From positions 496,001-560,000 of the forward strand of contig JAKNDB010000107.1 in NCBI GenBank assembly GCA_024305405.1: a stretch of 64,000 nucleotides of DNA. Direction: 5' to 3'. Under the pieces are notes generated by a model. It worked only from the letters and a program-made list of their open reading frames with translations. It was not told where the DNA came from and did no database searches. The DNA is from Dirofilaria immitis. Lineage: Eukaryota > Nematoda > Chromadorea > Rhabditida > Onchocercidae. Every line of letters begins with the position of its first letter. The stretch's first letter is position 1. The position numbers and the translations under genes are program-made. Below are positions 24,481 through 36,915 of this stretch, piece by piece.

Positions 24481-25214
24481 CGCCATAAAAAAAAACATTC
24501 ATATTAAATAACAAAAACAAATCAAAAAAAAAAAAAATTATATATTATAAATACTAAAGACGAACAAACAATATATTACCTATTAGAAAACAAATCAAAA
24601 TATAAACAGAATAATAAAAAGACATCAAATAATAAAAAAAAAAAAAAGAAACAAAATTCCAACATAAAAAACAGAACTAAACTAATTCAACAAATATCAA
24701 ATACTCCGAAAAAAAAAAAACCAATAGAAAAAAAAGTCACAATAAAATATGTTCTATAAATTTGTGAATAGAATTTTAAGAACTTATTGTCTTAGTTTCT
24801 TTTAAGTTTTTTAACATCGAAATGTTTGCAAAAACTTAATTAAATCATTTTTTTGTTAAGCGACTATTTAATTCTGACTTTAAAATGGGACCGAAGCAAC
24901 GAGTTAAATATAAAATTGAAAAATCAATTCATTTGAAAATATAACAATAGTGATTGTTTGAACATTTAATCGAGATCGATTTTGATAAATAATAGGTAGT
25001 GTTATGCTTTGCCAACTTTTTATAGCATTAATAGGCAATAATATTGATAGTATTAGTCAAAAATATTATCACAATAGAACTTTGACTAACACTAATGTTG
25101 CGTAAAATTATCGGAACAAATCTTTGATTAGTATTATTTGATCGATAAGACAATTAAGATAAGTATAAGTTCAATAATTATCAGGATTATATAGGATAAT
25201 ATGAGATGAATATT
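24481..25214. other. A-rich spacer between mitochondrial fragments
   Basis: 24480-24740 is extremely A-rich and may be further decayed mitochondrial sequence, but no gene block is readable. From about 24750 base composition returns to the local average. No gene seen. Confidence 0.4.
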
Positions 25215-25440
25215 AAGATATGCAAAGTATATTTGTGGATTTTGTTTATGATTATCTTATATGCATGGTACTTCATTTGACAGAGTTATGATGATGGCTG
25301 TTTTTGTTAGTACTAATATAACTTTTTTCTATACATTTTGCTGCTTTTCAGAGTATACTCCGAAAGATTTTAGATTATCCTGTTTTTCTGCTTTTCAGAT
25401 TGTTCCTTCATTAGTTTATATAATTATAGTTTGTTGGTGA
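25215..25440 (+). pseudogene. cox1: Nuclear mitochondrial fragment: cox1 C-terminal part, inverted
   Basis: Plus-strand reading gives LSYMHGTSFDRVMMMAVFV and TNITFF, then, after a one-base slip, HFAAFQSILRKILDYP, matching the GVNxTFFPLHFAGLxGYPRKYLDYP region of cox1, followed by a degenerate IVPSLVYIIIV. The LSYMHG-SFDRVM segment is also present at the end of the minus-strand copy, so the two pieces overlap by some 60-100 bp and lie in opposite orientation. That implies two insertions, or one insertion followed by rearrangement. Confidence 0.82.
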
Positions 25441-28400
25441 CATTAATTATATTTACGAATATTGGTTAATGTAAGCAAATGATTACAGAAGATACTGTAT
25501 TAATTAAGATGAAATAGATAATTGAATGATAAGTGAATGGAAAAAAAAACGAAATTATCAAGATTATCAGTTAAGATAGGATTGAAAAATGAATGATGAG
25601 ATAAGTAAATAGAAAAAGAGAAATAAAGAAATGTTATAAGTAGTTTGCTTGCAACCATTTTGAAGAATATATCAACAACGAATGAGCAAGGACAAGTTTT
25701 TCTTGAGATTCATTTTTCATTCAATGAATAACAAGCAAAGATCTATTTCGGAAGTGAAATGCCACTTCAGAAATTTTTCAATGGACATCTTTTACTGATT
25801 ATTGCAATTTCATTTCATCATCAATTTTTTTTTCCAAAACGTTAAAAAATGCGTGAAACATTTCGTTTAATCTGATCCATTATCAATGATGATGATGATG
25901 CTAATAATGATAATGATGATGATAATGCTAATAATGATGATGATGATGATGATGATGATGATGCGGAAAAACTATTAAAGATATAAATTGTTTGATGAAA
26001 TTTGAATATGTTCAGATTAACAAATATTTCAGTACTATTTCTCTTCTACTATCTTCTGTCCTCATAAAGTAACTAAATATGCTTCTAAAAAGTAAACATT
26101 ATTAATAGTTAATACAAACATTTCAACTTATGTATTTTGCTCCCTTTAATAAAATGCAATTATAATCAAATTTTTGTTTATAAAATACGAATAACATCCC
26201 GATAAATCAATTTTTGATTTTCATCGTAAAATATCATTTGGTTATTTGGTTACATTAGACATAATTCAAAGAATTAAGAAATGTTAAAATATGAAAAGTA
26301 AGTAAGATAAGGAAACATGGTCTTATATCGATTAGCTTAATATCAGATATCCGTTCTTATACATCAAATGATGACAAAATTGAACTTGCAAAATGCAGTA
26401 TGTTTTAAGTCTTATAAATAAAGCATATAGGAAGAAGGTAATAAAACGTTGGAAGTCTTGCTGTCATATGAAATTAGAACTAACATCCGATGATAGATAC
26501 TTGTCTGTTGGATATTTTCAATAAGTGATGTTTGATTTCGAATCTCAATCTCTTCAATAAAAAGATTGCACACTTGAAATTTCAATCCTTTTATCAGTTG
26601 ATTTAAAGAATAATCAATCTGAAAATATGATCAATTTAATACTTGGTAAAATTCCAATTATAGAAAATTAATTTTGGAACTATTGAATCGATTAAGATAA
26701 CTAATTGATTTTCAAACTGATTCAATGATTTATGAAAGTATCATTCGTATGAAATCGTATAAATTATCCAAAAATAATAATAATAATAAATGTAAAATAT
26801 TGTATTAGCAAATATTAAGTATTCAGAAGAAATGTTTCCTTATATCTGTGCAAAAGTGAAGTTCTAAAAAGTTATAGCACTTTGATTCCTTTTTTTCATT
26901 CTATCAAAATTCAATTCCATATCTTTACACCATAAATCATAAGCAGAAAGTTGCAAGAAATTCGCAATAAAACTATCATATGCAGCAAAATATGTCGCAA
27001 ATAGTAAATATCATGTGCTTTCCAAAAGATAATCAATCAGACTTGAGTAAGATGAATCATTGTAGATTAAAGCTATCTACTTCAGGCATTTCAGTATAAC
27101 GAAAATCAATCATTGATTAAATTGATAAAGTATGATGATTTGTTTGATTTCGTAGCATAACTTACTTATATTTCCTACTTTCAACTCTTAATCTTAATCT
27201 TGATCTTATAGAGAGATTTATCAAAAAAATTTTGAACTTGTAAGTTTAAGATAGCGATACGTATGCATCATGAAAAGATTTTAAATTATCTATCTAGAAT
27301 TTCAATCATACTTTTAAAAAGATACTAATTATCAATATTAAAAATAAATCTATTTTTGGTATTACTTGTAACAAATAGAAATTAAGAAAGTTGAAGATTA
27401 ATCTGAAATAATTAAAGGCGACATCATATAGCATATGATCAGAATTTTTTCAGAGAATTTTTAAATAATGCAATTCTATCATTATTCCATATTTCTATTA
27501 TTATTTATATGCTATAATCTGAAAAAATTTTGAATTTGTCTAAATAGAAATTAGAAATTAATCTTTAATATATGTTAATAAAAGGAAAAAAAAAGAAAAT
27601 AATTATTAGCTAATGAAATCATTGATAAAATTTATAATGTTTTTGCATATAAGTTATGCAGAAAACAAATATATATATATTCAAGATAATGATATAACTT
27701 GATAATTGTTTAAATTTTTATTTCATATAAATTGCTATAGATTGATAATATCAGTTAATAATAAAATAGAATTATATTAATCGTACTCAATGATAAGAAA
27801 AACATTGCTAATAAATATGATGAATGAAATGGGGCATGAATTTGTGATAATTTTTTAATGAAATTTTAATAAAATAAAAGAATAATTTTGCATTTTCTTC
27901 CATTGCTAATTTGCTAATTAATTATTTTCTAATATTTTAAATGAATGAAAATTTTACTATAAAACAATTTAAAAATATAAGTTTTTGATAATAGAAATGA
28001 TGTTTCATTCATTCATTTAAACATTTATTGTCAATTGAATATAGCAATCGTTGTTCGATTGCTTCATCGTTTCCTTGGAGAGTTTTAAATATTCCAAAAA
28101 AAAAAAAAAAAAAAAGAAAAGAAAAAGTTTTTTCATTCCGAAAACTTTTAGATTATTGATTAAGGAAAAAGCAGACAACAAGCAACTTTAGTTCTTTTTG
28201 AACTCTTCCTCCGCTCTTTTTTTTTTCAACTCTTTTTAAATTATTTTGAATATTTTAGAATGAATTTTATTTGAGAATATATTTTATCAATAAATCAAAT
28301 TGATCAGATCAATCAATCAATCATATAAGCAGTAAATAAAACAGGCCTAAAAAGAATAAAAGAAAAGATTTTTACTGGAAGAGTTTAATAAATAGATGAA

Positions 28401-28560
28401 AGAAGGAGTTCTGCATATGAAAATAAAAAGGGGGTGTGATTATCGGTGGAGATGTATTGACAAGAATTGGCTATTGCTACTGCTGCTATATAGGTCTTGG
28501 CTTCAAAATATGAAAGCTTTTGGAGGAGTGTAAAAGCTTGATGCAAATCGTGCATGCATC
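25441..28560. other. AT-rich intergenic stretch
   Basis: Only simple repeats are seen: an interrupted (GAT)n/(ATGATAATG) tract at about 25885-25962 and an A-run at 28098-28116. No exon series, RNA gene or transposon ORF is recognised. Confidence 0.5.
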
Positions 28561-28584
28561 GAAATGCACAAATGCATGCAAAAT

Positions 28585-28587
28585 ACA

Positions 28588-28628
<41 letters not shown>

Positions 28629-28665
28629 ACACACACGCACATACACACACATACATACATGAAAA
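28585..28665. repeat. (CA)n microsatellite with CATA interruptions
   Basis: About 35 CA dinucleotides with ACATAC interruptions. It gives His/Thr and Cys/Val ORFs in several frames, which are artefacts. Confidence 0.95.
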
Positions 28666-31541
28666 TGTATGCATATATGTATACACCTACATACATACAT
28701 TCCCAATAACTCTTCTTCGTTTCTTGTCAGCCAAGCTACGTATAAACCCTATTTCTTTTCTTAAAGCATTCAGTTTATAGTCAAGCTTGTCCCTTTTTCA
28801 TCCAACCTCCTTTTGCTGTGGGATACACATGAATGAACTGAGATAGACTTAGTTTAGTTTCTCCCTGGCTTAGCTTTCTCTTTTCTTCCAAACCTCAAAA
28901 AGCCTTAGAGCCAACTAGATGAATGATGATAGATACTCAATTTTTGAAAATGAAGTATATATTTTTGGCCTTTAGTCTATCAACTGATTCCTGTCATTTA
29001 TCCTTTTCTAACATTTACTTCTTTTTCTTTTTAATTTTTCCTTTTGTCATTTATTTTGTTTTAGATTGATTTGATATGCAAATAAGCTAATTTCTAACTA
29101 CCAATATCATATAAATATAAAATATTGATCATCTGCCATTTTATATCAACAAATTAATAATTTGAAGTTATTTTAGATTATCCTAAAACATTGTTTCAAT
29201 AATTATTTATTATAACAATTAATATTTATTAATTTTATTTTATCAACAAAATCATAAATTTGAAATAAGAATTGATAATTTTTAAAGAAAAGAAAAGATA
29301 GTATAAAACAATTTCTCATATATAAATCTTGATATTTTTATGCTACAGAATAAACAAATTGAAAAATTGCTAATTGAATGAATTATAATTTAATCAAACC
29401 CAAATTATAAACAAAAAATGAATTAATTGAAATAGTTCTGATAAGTTATATCAAAATTCACTACCATTTCTTGTAACGATATATTCGTTTTTCCAGTTAG
29501 CTTCTTTCTGATGTATGATGATGATACTAACGTTATCGACATATTTTTATTAAAGTGAGAATTTTCAAGTTCAAGTTTTCCTAGACATTAATGTTTCTAT
29601 AAATTGATAGTAAATGAACGCTAAATTAATCAATGAAAAAATCATAAGAAAAACAATCAATATATTTAAATCATCCTTTTAAGTTTATGATGTCAATAAA
29701 TATATCTCAATGATATTAATTTCATCTATTAATGATAAATTGTGCAAAAGTGCAATAATATTAATAATGGCAATGGCAAAGAGTGCAAGTGCATTCGTAA
29801 TACCAATAGCACGGGATTCAAGAATATTAGCAATAGTAATATGCAAAATGTAACTATATCAGTAATGGTATAAGTAATAATAATTGTTTTAAAAAAATCA
29901 AATAGAATCAACAATATTAGAAACTAATCGATATGAATAAATCAAAGTATATATATATATTTATATGAATAGAAATTATCCGTTGGGATGTTAACATAAA
30001 AACTTTCGAGGAAATTATTCAAAAAAATTATTGGAAAATTTTCATACAAATTCATGATACCGAATTCGATCATGATTTGATCTAACAAATAAGAGTAAAA
30101 TTAATTATAAATAAATATTATTAACGAAGAAAAATAAATGAAAAAATGCCCGATTGGTTCAGAAGATGTTGCATGATCTGTAAATTCTATTCGTAAGATT
30201 TAACTGATATTAAAACTCTTGGTTGTCATATAGGTGATTTGTATTTATCGATTTACAAAGTCAATAATACCCATGTCATGATAAAAATTATATATTCTAA
30301 AATAGTTCTGGATTAAATTATGCAGTCAGGTCTAATCGATTAAAAGAAAACGAAACCTGATATTATTCCAAACTTCTCTTTAAATGTTTAAAATACCGCT
30401 AAATTGATATAATTATATTTTATTATAATTATAATCGATGCTATGCGCAAGGTGAATGAGAATTTTCATAAGTTCCAAATCTATCTGATTTTCTGTATTT
30501 ATTTTTGTATCTTTAATCATTATTAATTCATTTTCCAATACAAATTGCTTAATTGATGATCAGGAATTGATGAAATTTTTTCAACCAATAATGCTAAGAA
30601 CATTGCTTCAGATTCTCCAAAAAAATTTGTTTGATTTTATCATTTCATTCATTTAGAAGAAAAATGTGAAAACGCATATATCTTTAATGTACTCCTCATA
30701 GTTTTTTAAGTCTTTGATTTTTTATTTTGGCTTATATTAGATTTTTCAAAGTTTATTCTTGTGTCAGAAAATTCCGATTATAAGTCATTAAATTCTTTCT
30801 TGTTATCTATTTATTCATTTCATTCAGATGATCCAATATTAATTTCATTCTTATAGCTTTGTTTTTAATATATAACATGCTAACGGCTGTTATCCTAGTT
30901 TCATAATTAATAGTCTATTAGACTGAAGAAAATTCTGTTGAGAATTTAGAAGAATTCTGGGAGAATCAAAAATGGCTTGTCTTTAGACGAATAATCTTTC
31001 ATTGGCATGGATTACATTCTCCAGTAATTGAGAATATTGGCACATCTGGCAAGCTTCATAAGATTTTTAATTTTACTTCGCTGTATCTATAAATTGTAGT
31101 TTTTGGCAGCAAACACGATATCTTTTTTGGCACTTTTGCAACTGTGACGCATTATTTGACCTTTTGATATCCTTTTCTATATATAACAAATTACATTTTT
31201 CAGCTTTCGCCGACATAAAGACATAACAATACGATTTCAGTAAATGAAAATCAAGAATTTTATCTCAAGAATGAACTTTAAAAAATTCATTAAACTGGAA
31301 TTTTGAAATAAAATTTAGGCTCAAAAACTACACAAAATATGAGATTTAAAAGATGATACGAATACAACAAAAAGTTCTATTAATTTCCTCTCTCTCCTCC
31401 TTTTCTCCAAATTTCAATTAAAATGAAATAAAGAAATGAAATTGGATAGCTTTCAAAGCACTCCTAAAATTTCAATCTTTTCAAGTTAATGTCTCAGGGT
31501 ATAAATTCTGTAATTCTATATGAATCAAAATTTGGCAAAAT
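28666..31541. other. AT-rich intergenic stretch
   Basis: Nothing recognisable. 29740-29890 is a cryptically simple AAT/GCA-rich stretch giving an Asn/Ser-rich plus-strand reading, not supported as a gene. Confidence 0.4.
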
Positions 31542-31763
31542 TTATGCGCTTACAATCACAATACTATTATATCTGCTTAACTTGCATGCTCTGATAATTA
31601 TTTCATAAATGCCATTTTTAATATCGTTTCCAACATGAGGTTGCTTCACTCTTTGAACTTTGTATTTTTTATGAGCAATGGAAACAGAATATAAAATAAT
31701 GCATTTGGCAATTTTACAGTCAATAAATTCTGTTATTTCTGGAAAATAAGAAAATTTAAGCAT
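31542..31763 (-). pseudogene. Coding-like fragment with HVGNDI motif (copy 1), function unknown
   Basis: An exon-like segment opens after a TTTTCCAG acceptor (about 31741) and reads ITEFIDCKIAK, then KKYKVQRVKQPHVGNDI and EIIIRACKL. A related segment lies at 37158-37397 on the same strand and shares VK-x-x-HVGNDI and the flanking pattern. Two independent occurrences suggest a once-coding family. The layout (a Val/Ala/Lys-rich first strand, then a Tyr-Lys-Val strand) is loosely like a netrin/TIMP-type NTR domain, but I cannot see the defining Cys set, so this is only a suspicion. No complete gene can be built. Confidence 0.35.
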
Positions 31764-34180
31764 TATTAATTAGAAAATAATAAAAATAAATTATGCAAGC
31801 TTACATAATAAAGAGTTTCTGACATTCAAATCTATCCAATGATACAACTTCATCGTGCTCATTATCATTTCTACTATCAACCATATCGTTTCTAAAATAA
31901 CTAGCCGATTTCGCCTAATGTTCCAATCTGAAATCATTAATCTAATGATTCAAAAGAAATTTTGCTTTAAAATCTAGGAAAGAAATAAAAATTTATCGAA
32001 TCAAAAAAATTACGAAGAAATGGACAAAATTGATGAGATTCTTATCAAATTTAATTCATTCGTTTTCAACATAATATTAAATTTAAAGGGTTCGCAGCAT
32101 TGTTGAGCATAATATAAATCAGTTTTCATATGAATAGAAAAAAAATTTTCCAAGGTTTTATTCCTCAATTAACAGTATGTTATCACAAAAACATGATAAA
32201 GTTATATTTATAAAAGATATAGTTAATAGACCGTTGAAGAAACAAACTTTAAACAAATCTTTGATAGAAGTTACCTTTTCAGAACATCATGTCTTTTTCT
32301 ATGTTAACAAGAACATCACATTAAATGGCATTCGATGGTTTGAAATTAAGAAAATTCGCTTCAAATAAACATTTCATTAATTGGATTAAAAAAAAATGGC
32401 TATAAATCGACAATGTATGTCATGAAGTCTCTTAATGCTTGTTTGGCATAGACGAATAAACATGACGTAATCATAGTTGTTTCCGATATTTTAATGTCAA
32501 ATTTTATAAATTAACTTCTCAAACTTTGGCGAATTTCTTAATTTTAACCACACCTCACCTATCAACATAGATAAGATTCCTAAAATTCTCTCCATTATTT
32601 CTAATAATTGTATAACATTAACTACAATATTTTTTGAGAAGCAAGTCGGCCAAGAGATTCAAAATATTTTTAATTCATTATCAAAAAAATGTTGTTTCAA
32701 TAAAGATCTGAATGAATTTTGAGCTTTTTTTTTAATATAACAAGAGATTTTGGTATTAATTTCTGCTTTTAAAATTAATTTACTTCATTATGTTGTCAGT
32801 TACGAAAAATAAAGGGTTAGTCAACTTGAAACTTTGAAACATCCATTTCAGCATCGTTGTTATGTTCGCATAGTAAGCTTGACGACGAACGATAATTTAC
32901 GCCGAAAAGTTGAATTTGCCAATTTTACTGAAAAACTTCGTTAAACAATATCATCATAAGCATTCCATGAATTATTTATCGGATACGGACCTCTTACATA
33001 ATTATGCTTTATCATCAGTTAAAGCTAAAAACAGAAACACATAATGCTCTAGATTGAAATAATACATAAATTAATCATTGTCATAGTGAATCTTACATAT
33101 AAAATTCCGAATAATATTGGTCGTTAGAAAAAAATTGGTAAATTATTTTTTTGAAATCTAAATTTAAGTGAATATACGAAAATTTCTGTTTATTTTGGAT
33201 AACTTTATCGCCTGTCTTAAGTATAATAAGTCGAAATCCAGCAGAAATTTATTTCGGATTGCAAGTAGATTTTACTAACAGTTTTTATGGTATATAAATT
33301 CAAATGTATGTGTTTCCTTTGAATGAATATCAAGCCTTATTTTTAGTTATATAATTTTAGTGGAATTATGGAAACATGATGCTTTAAGTAATTTTTAAAG
33401 GAATTTTAAAAAAGATAACAACTGTTACGGAACTTTTACTTTGTGCAATTCATTATGGTTCCAATATACGAAATTTCAATGCATTATTATTCAAAATAAT
33501 AATCAATGCATAATTATTTGTGCAATATACAATTATAATTTTTATGTCGGTAAAGTCATAAATTGATTTTTCATCGTTTCAAATCGATTATATTTAATTT
33601 TAAACACAATACACATACATCAAATTTAAAAATAAGTTTAAATTTAATGATGAATTTGCAAATCTGAGCAAAAATCTTGATGAAATCATTTTGACATATA
33701 TAATTGATACGATTTTCCTCTTTCGGGTTAATATGGTCTTATTTAGAAGGTATTAAAAAATTGAAATGAAATGAAATTATGGGAAAAATGTATAACTACT
33801 TTGCATAAATTATTTTAAACAGTACAGTAACAGCAATTCAAATAAATCCTTTTCATATAAAGAATTAAACAGTGGCATTAAACATTGACCGAATAATCTC
33901 ACTCTTTCGTTATTACAAGGGATTACTATTTCTGTTGTACATAGATTAACACTCCAACTGGCCGAGTGTTTATATGTACAGTTATTCCTGCATTAAATTC
34001 TGTGTTACGAATTTTAGTCTATAAGTTTCACTTTATTCACTACATTAGAGAATATTTTAATATTATTTTTGTTTAGTTATACAAATTTTATAAACTTTGT
34101 TATACAAGATCTGCAGCTGATCTCCAGTAGGAATAACATGTTATGCTTGTGATATTAATGAGGAATATCATATTTTGCCA
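31764..34180. other. Intergenic stretch without a supportable gene
   Basis: A 63-codon plus-strand ORF at 32177-32368 lacks any recognisable motif and has no adjoining exons. It is left uncalled. No RNA gene or mobile-element ORF is seen. Confidence 0.4.
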
Positions 34181-34580
34181 ATATTGATTGCATGATCTCT
34201 TTGTTTTTCAATGCTAATTCTTTAGAAAAATGTTTGTTAGAAAAAATTTCTTCTCAAGATCGAATCCTTTGTGGGACGCGCGCAATCATAGAGGGCAGAT
34301 AATGCCATTTCTTTGATGTAATTTTGTCGCATACTGTTAAATTTTTTAGGAAGAACGTTCATGAACATGAAGATCATGCAATATTGATTGCATGATCTTT
34401 ATTTTTCAATGCTAATTCGTTAGAAAAATGTTTGTTAGAAAAAATTTCTTCTCAAGATCGAATCCTTTGTGGGACACGCGCAATCATAGAGGGCCGATAA
34501 TGCCATCTCTTTGATGTAATTTTGTCGCATATTGTTAAATTTGAATATTTTTAGGAATTGCAAGAATATTCATGAACATG
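34181..34580. repeat. Tandem duplication of a 200-bp unit
   Basis: Both copies, offset by exactly 200 bp, begin ATATTGATTGCATGATCT and share TCTCAAGATCGAATCC and CGCAATCATAGAGGGC, with only scattered differences. It lies just upstream of the zinc-finger gene. Confidence 0.92.
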
Positions 34581-34703
34581 CATTTTATCTGTTCTTTCTT
34601 CGTCATCATTGAATTATGCAGCATTCAAACGCTAAGTTAATTAAAAAAATAATGTAACACTACTACACTATTTAAAGATTTCAAAATTTTAGCGGAGTAT
34701 GAG

Positions 34704-35396
34704 ATGAGAAATATCATATATTTTGAGGAAGCACAACCACAACTATCAAATCTGTACGATTTATTAAATCCGAATAACGAGCAAACAGAATCGTTGGAAT
34801 TTATCAGTGATGGAAATGAGTGAGGAAGAAACGGAACCGTTGGATTTATCAGTAATGGAAATGAATGAAGAACAAACAGAACTGTTGGATTTATCAATTC
34901 CAAAAGTGAATACAAAAGAAGAAGCGGATCAATGTAACATGTCAATTCAAAAAGCTGAGAATGGATCAATGATATCAAATAAAGCAATGACTGATGAACG
35001 AGAACCATTGAATTCACCGATTCAAGAATCGAGTTAAGAAGGAAACCAAAAGAGGAAAAAATTGTATGTCGTATATGCGGAAAAGAACTGGCATGCAATT
35101 TGAAAGATCATATGCGAATTCATACCAATGAAAAGCCGTACAACTGTTTGGAGTGTGGTAGAAGTTTCTCGCAATCATCGAATTTGAAAACCCATAAACA
35201 AACTCATAATGGCGTGAAGCCATACAGTTGTTCAGTATGTGGGAGAAGTTTCTCGCAATCATCGAATTTGAAAATCCATATGCAATCTCACACCGGTAAG
35301 AAACCACATAAGTGTTCGGAATGTGGGAAAAATTTCTCACAATCATGGATTTTGAAAAGACATATGCTAATTCATACCTGTGATCAGAAGTTTTGA
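34704..35396 (+). CDS. C2H2 zinc-finger protein with acidic N-terminal repeats
   Basis: A TTTTAG acceptor at 34692 precedes an open stretch beginning [11 protein letters not shown]. The N-terminal half holds an acidic repeat (EQTESLE, then [15 protein letters not shown], then [15 protein letters not shown]). The C-terminal half has one short finger (CRIC then HMRIH, spacing two residues below the usual 12) and three standard fingers: [34 protein letters not shown] and [17 protein letters not shown]. Linkers are NEKPY, GVKPY and GKKPH. Stop at 35394-35396. Likely a nuclear DNA-binding protein; the target is unknown. Two frame changes occur: one surplus base near 34800 (GAATTTATC where the next repeat has GATTTATC) and one missing base near 35035, where TAA interrupts. 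It is either a recent pseudogene or carries assembly errors like its large neighbours. Upstream exons were not found. Confidence 0.78.
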
Positions 35397-36755
35397 TGAT
35401 GATCAGAAGTTTCAAAAATACGTTGCGTAACATTTTTGATTCCAAATTCTTTTGATAAAATTTTTGCTGCGTTGGAAGTCGTATTACATTAGAGAATAAG
35501 CGATTGATTCGACTTTTTTAAAAAAATATTTATCAATAAAAAAGATGAAAAAAATGGACATAGTCTGGCACTTACATATTGGATAGTCGTTGTTATTAGT
35601 TCCACAGTTGTGCAAATATTATTTGTAGTATTGATGAAATGGAGTAGATTATTTACATATAGAGTTGCAATTGAACAATTTTGATGAGAGGAAGGATTTA
35701 AATTTAGTTTCAAACAATGCGTGAACTTGAGATTGTCTTTCTCATAAACATAATGTTTTGATATGCGATAATTTTCAATAATTTGATGTTGACATTAAAC
35801 GAAAGCCACAAAATATGCAGATTTCTTCTGATATATTTCGATGAAATGCTAATAATTATGCACAATTTTCATGCAAAGTGCAAAATACAGTACCTTAACA
35901 TGCATAATATCAGTGCGTGCAGCAGAACAGGAAATAAAATTTAAAAAATAAAAAAAGACATTATGGTATGGTGAATGAACCTGCTAGCATTTTGAAGGGA
36001 AGGAATAAAGTCACTGGGAATACACAGGAGAAAAGGATTAATATGCTACGAAATTACTGAGGTTTTTTCCTACCAGAAGGAATTGGCACAGATTGATTTG
36101 CCGAAGTATTTTATCAGAATAGAAACTCCTATCTTTTAAATCTAATTATTATGATAATTATTTATATCCAAAACTTATAAAGATCGAAACCCATCCCAGT
36201 TATCTCACCGTCAACATACCTTTTTGCAGATGTACGGTGTCAATTGAGTTGTTAAATCATTTCTGTTATTTTTGGTTTCAGTTTGTTTTATATATATTTT
36301 TGAAACATTGAAATTGAAATCAGCGGAATGGATTTGTATTATAACTTTTAGGTGATATACTCTTTTTTCTTAGTTTTGATCTAAAATGCTATTTACAGAA
36401 CAACGAATTGTAAGTAAGGGAAAATCAAATTCATAAAACATTTCTTATTGCAGATTTTTTCAAGAAATTTGAGTTCCTCTTGGCATCTTATTTTCTTTTT
36501 CTTCTTACAAAATTCCAAAAGATTAAGGTTTTGAAAGTTTGGAGGAAATTTGCAAATTTAACTTTTGCGAACAAGCAATTTCAGATTTTTAATATCAATA
36601 TATTTTCCCAGTACTTTCTTACTGTCTGTCTGTGCTGTTTTCATCGTTCAAGTGAGTTAATGGATTGTTTATAAATGAAAAGAAAATATGAAGATTTTAA
36701 TTCTTGGAAGAATTTTTCAGAAATTTTTTACAAAATTTCGTTTTCAGGTTTGCGT
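35397..36755. other. Intergenic stretch, no gene called
   Basis: The part after about 36230 shares scattered blocks with 38990-39690 (for example GCAGATNTACGGTGTCA followed by AAATCATTTCTGTTA), so it probably belongs to the duplicated collagen relic described next. No readable exon. Confidence 0.4.
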
Positions 36756-36915
36756 TTCATCGCAGGGAGGGACGCCTGGAATGCCAGGACTAAAGGGATA
36801 AGATGGGAATGCAGGTGGTCGAGGACCAAAAGGACTTGAGGGACCAAAGGAAGAGAAAGGCTTTCCAGGCGAAACTGGAATTTCAGATGCGTCAGGCGGA
36901 TATAGAAGAGTAAGG
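36756..36915 (+). pseudogene. Collagen Gly-X-Y relic (copy 1)
   Basis: Plus-strand frame reads GGTPGMPGLKG, stop (TAA), DGNAGGRGPKGLEGP, then GFPGETGI, a cuticle-collagen type triplet pattern with glycine at nearly every third residue. The in-frame stop, loss of the triplet register after GPKE, and lack of Cys-containing boundary segments mark it as a decayed fragment. A related, more decayed copy ends near 39780. Cuticle collagens are small, numerous genes in nematodes, so relics are expected. Confidence 0.72.

Noticed and set aside
28385..28780. Cys/Val-, Tyr- and His/Thr-rich ORFs on both strands
   Set aside because: Translation of the (CA)n microsatellite; no motif and no exon context.
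35014..35445. 143-codon minus-strand ORF with repeated Tyr-Gly-Phe-Ser-Asn
   Set aside because: Shadow of the repeated zinc fingers on the plus strand.
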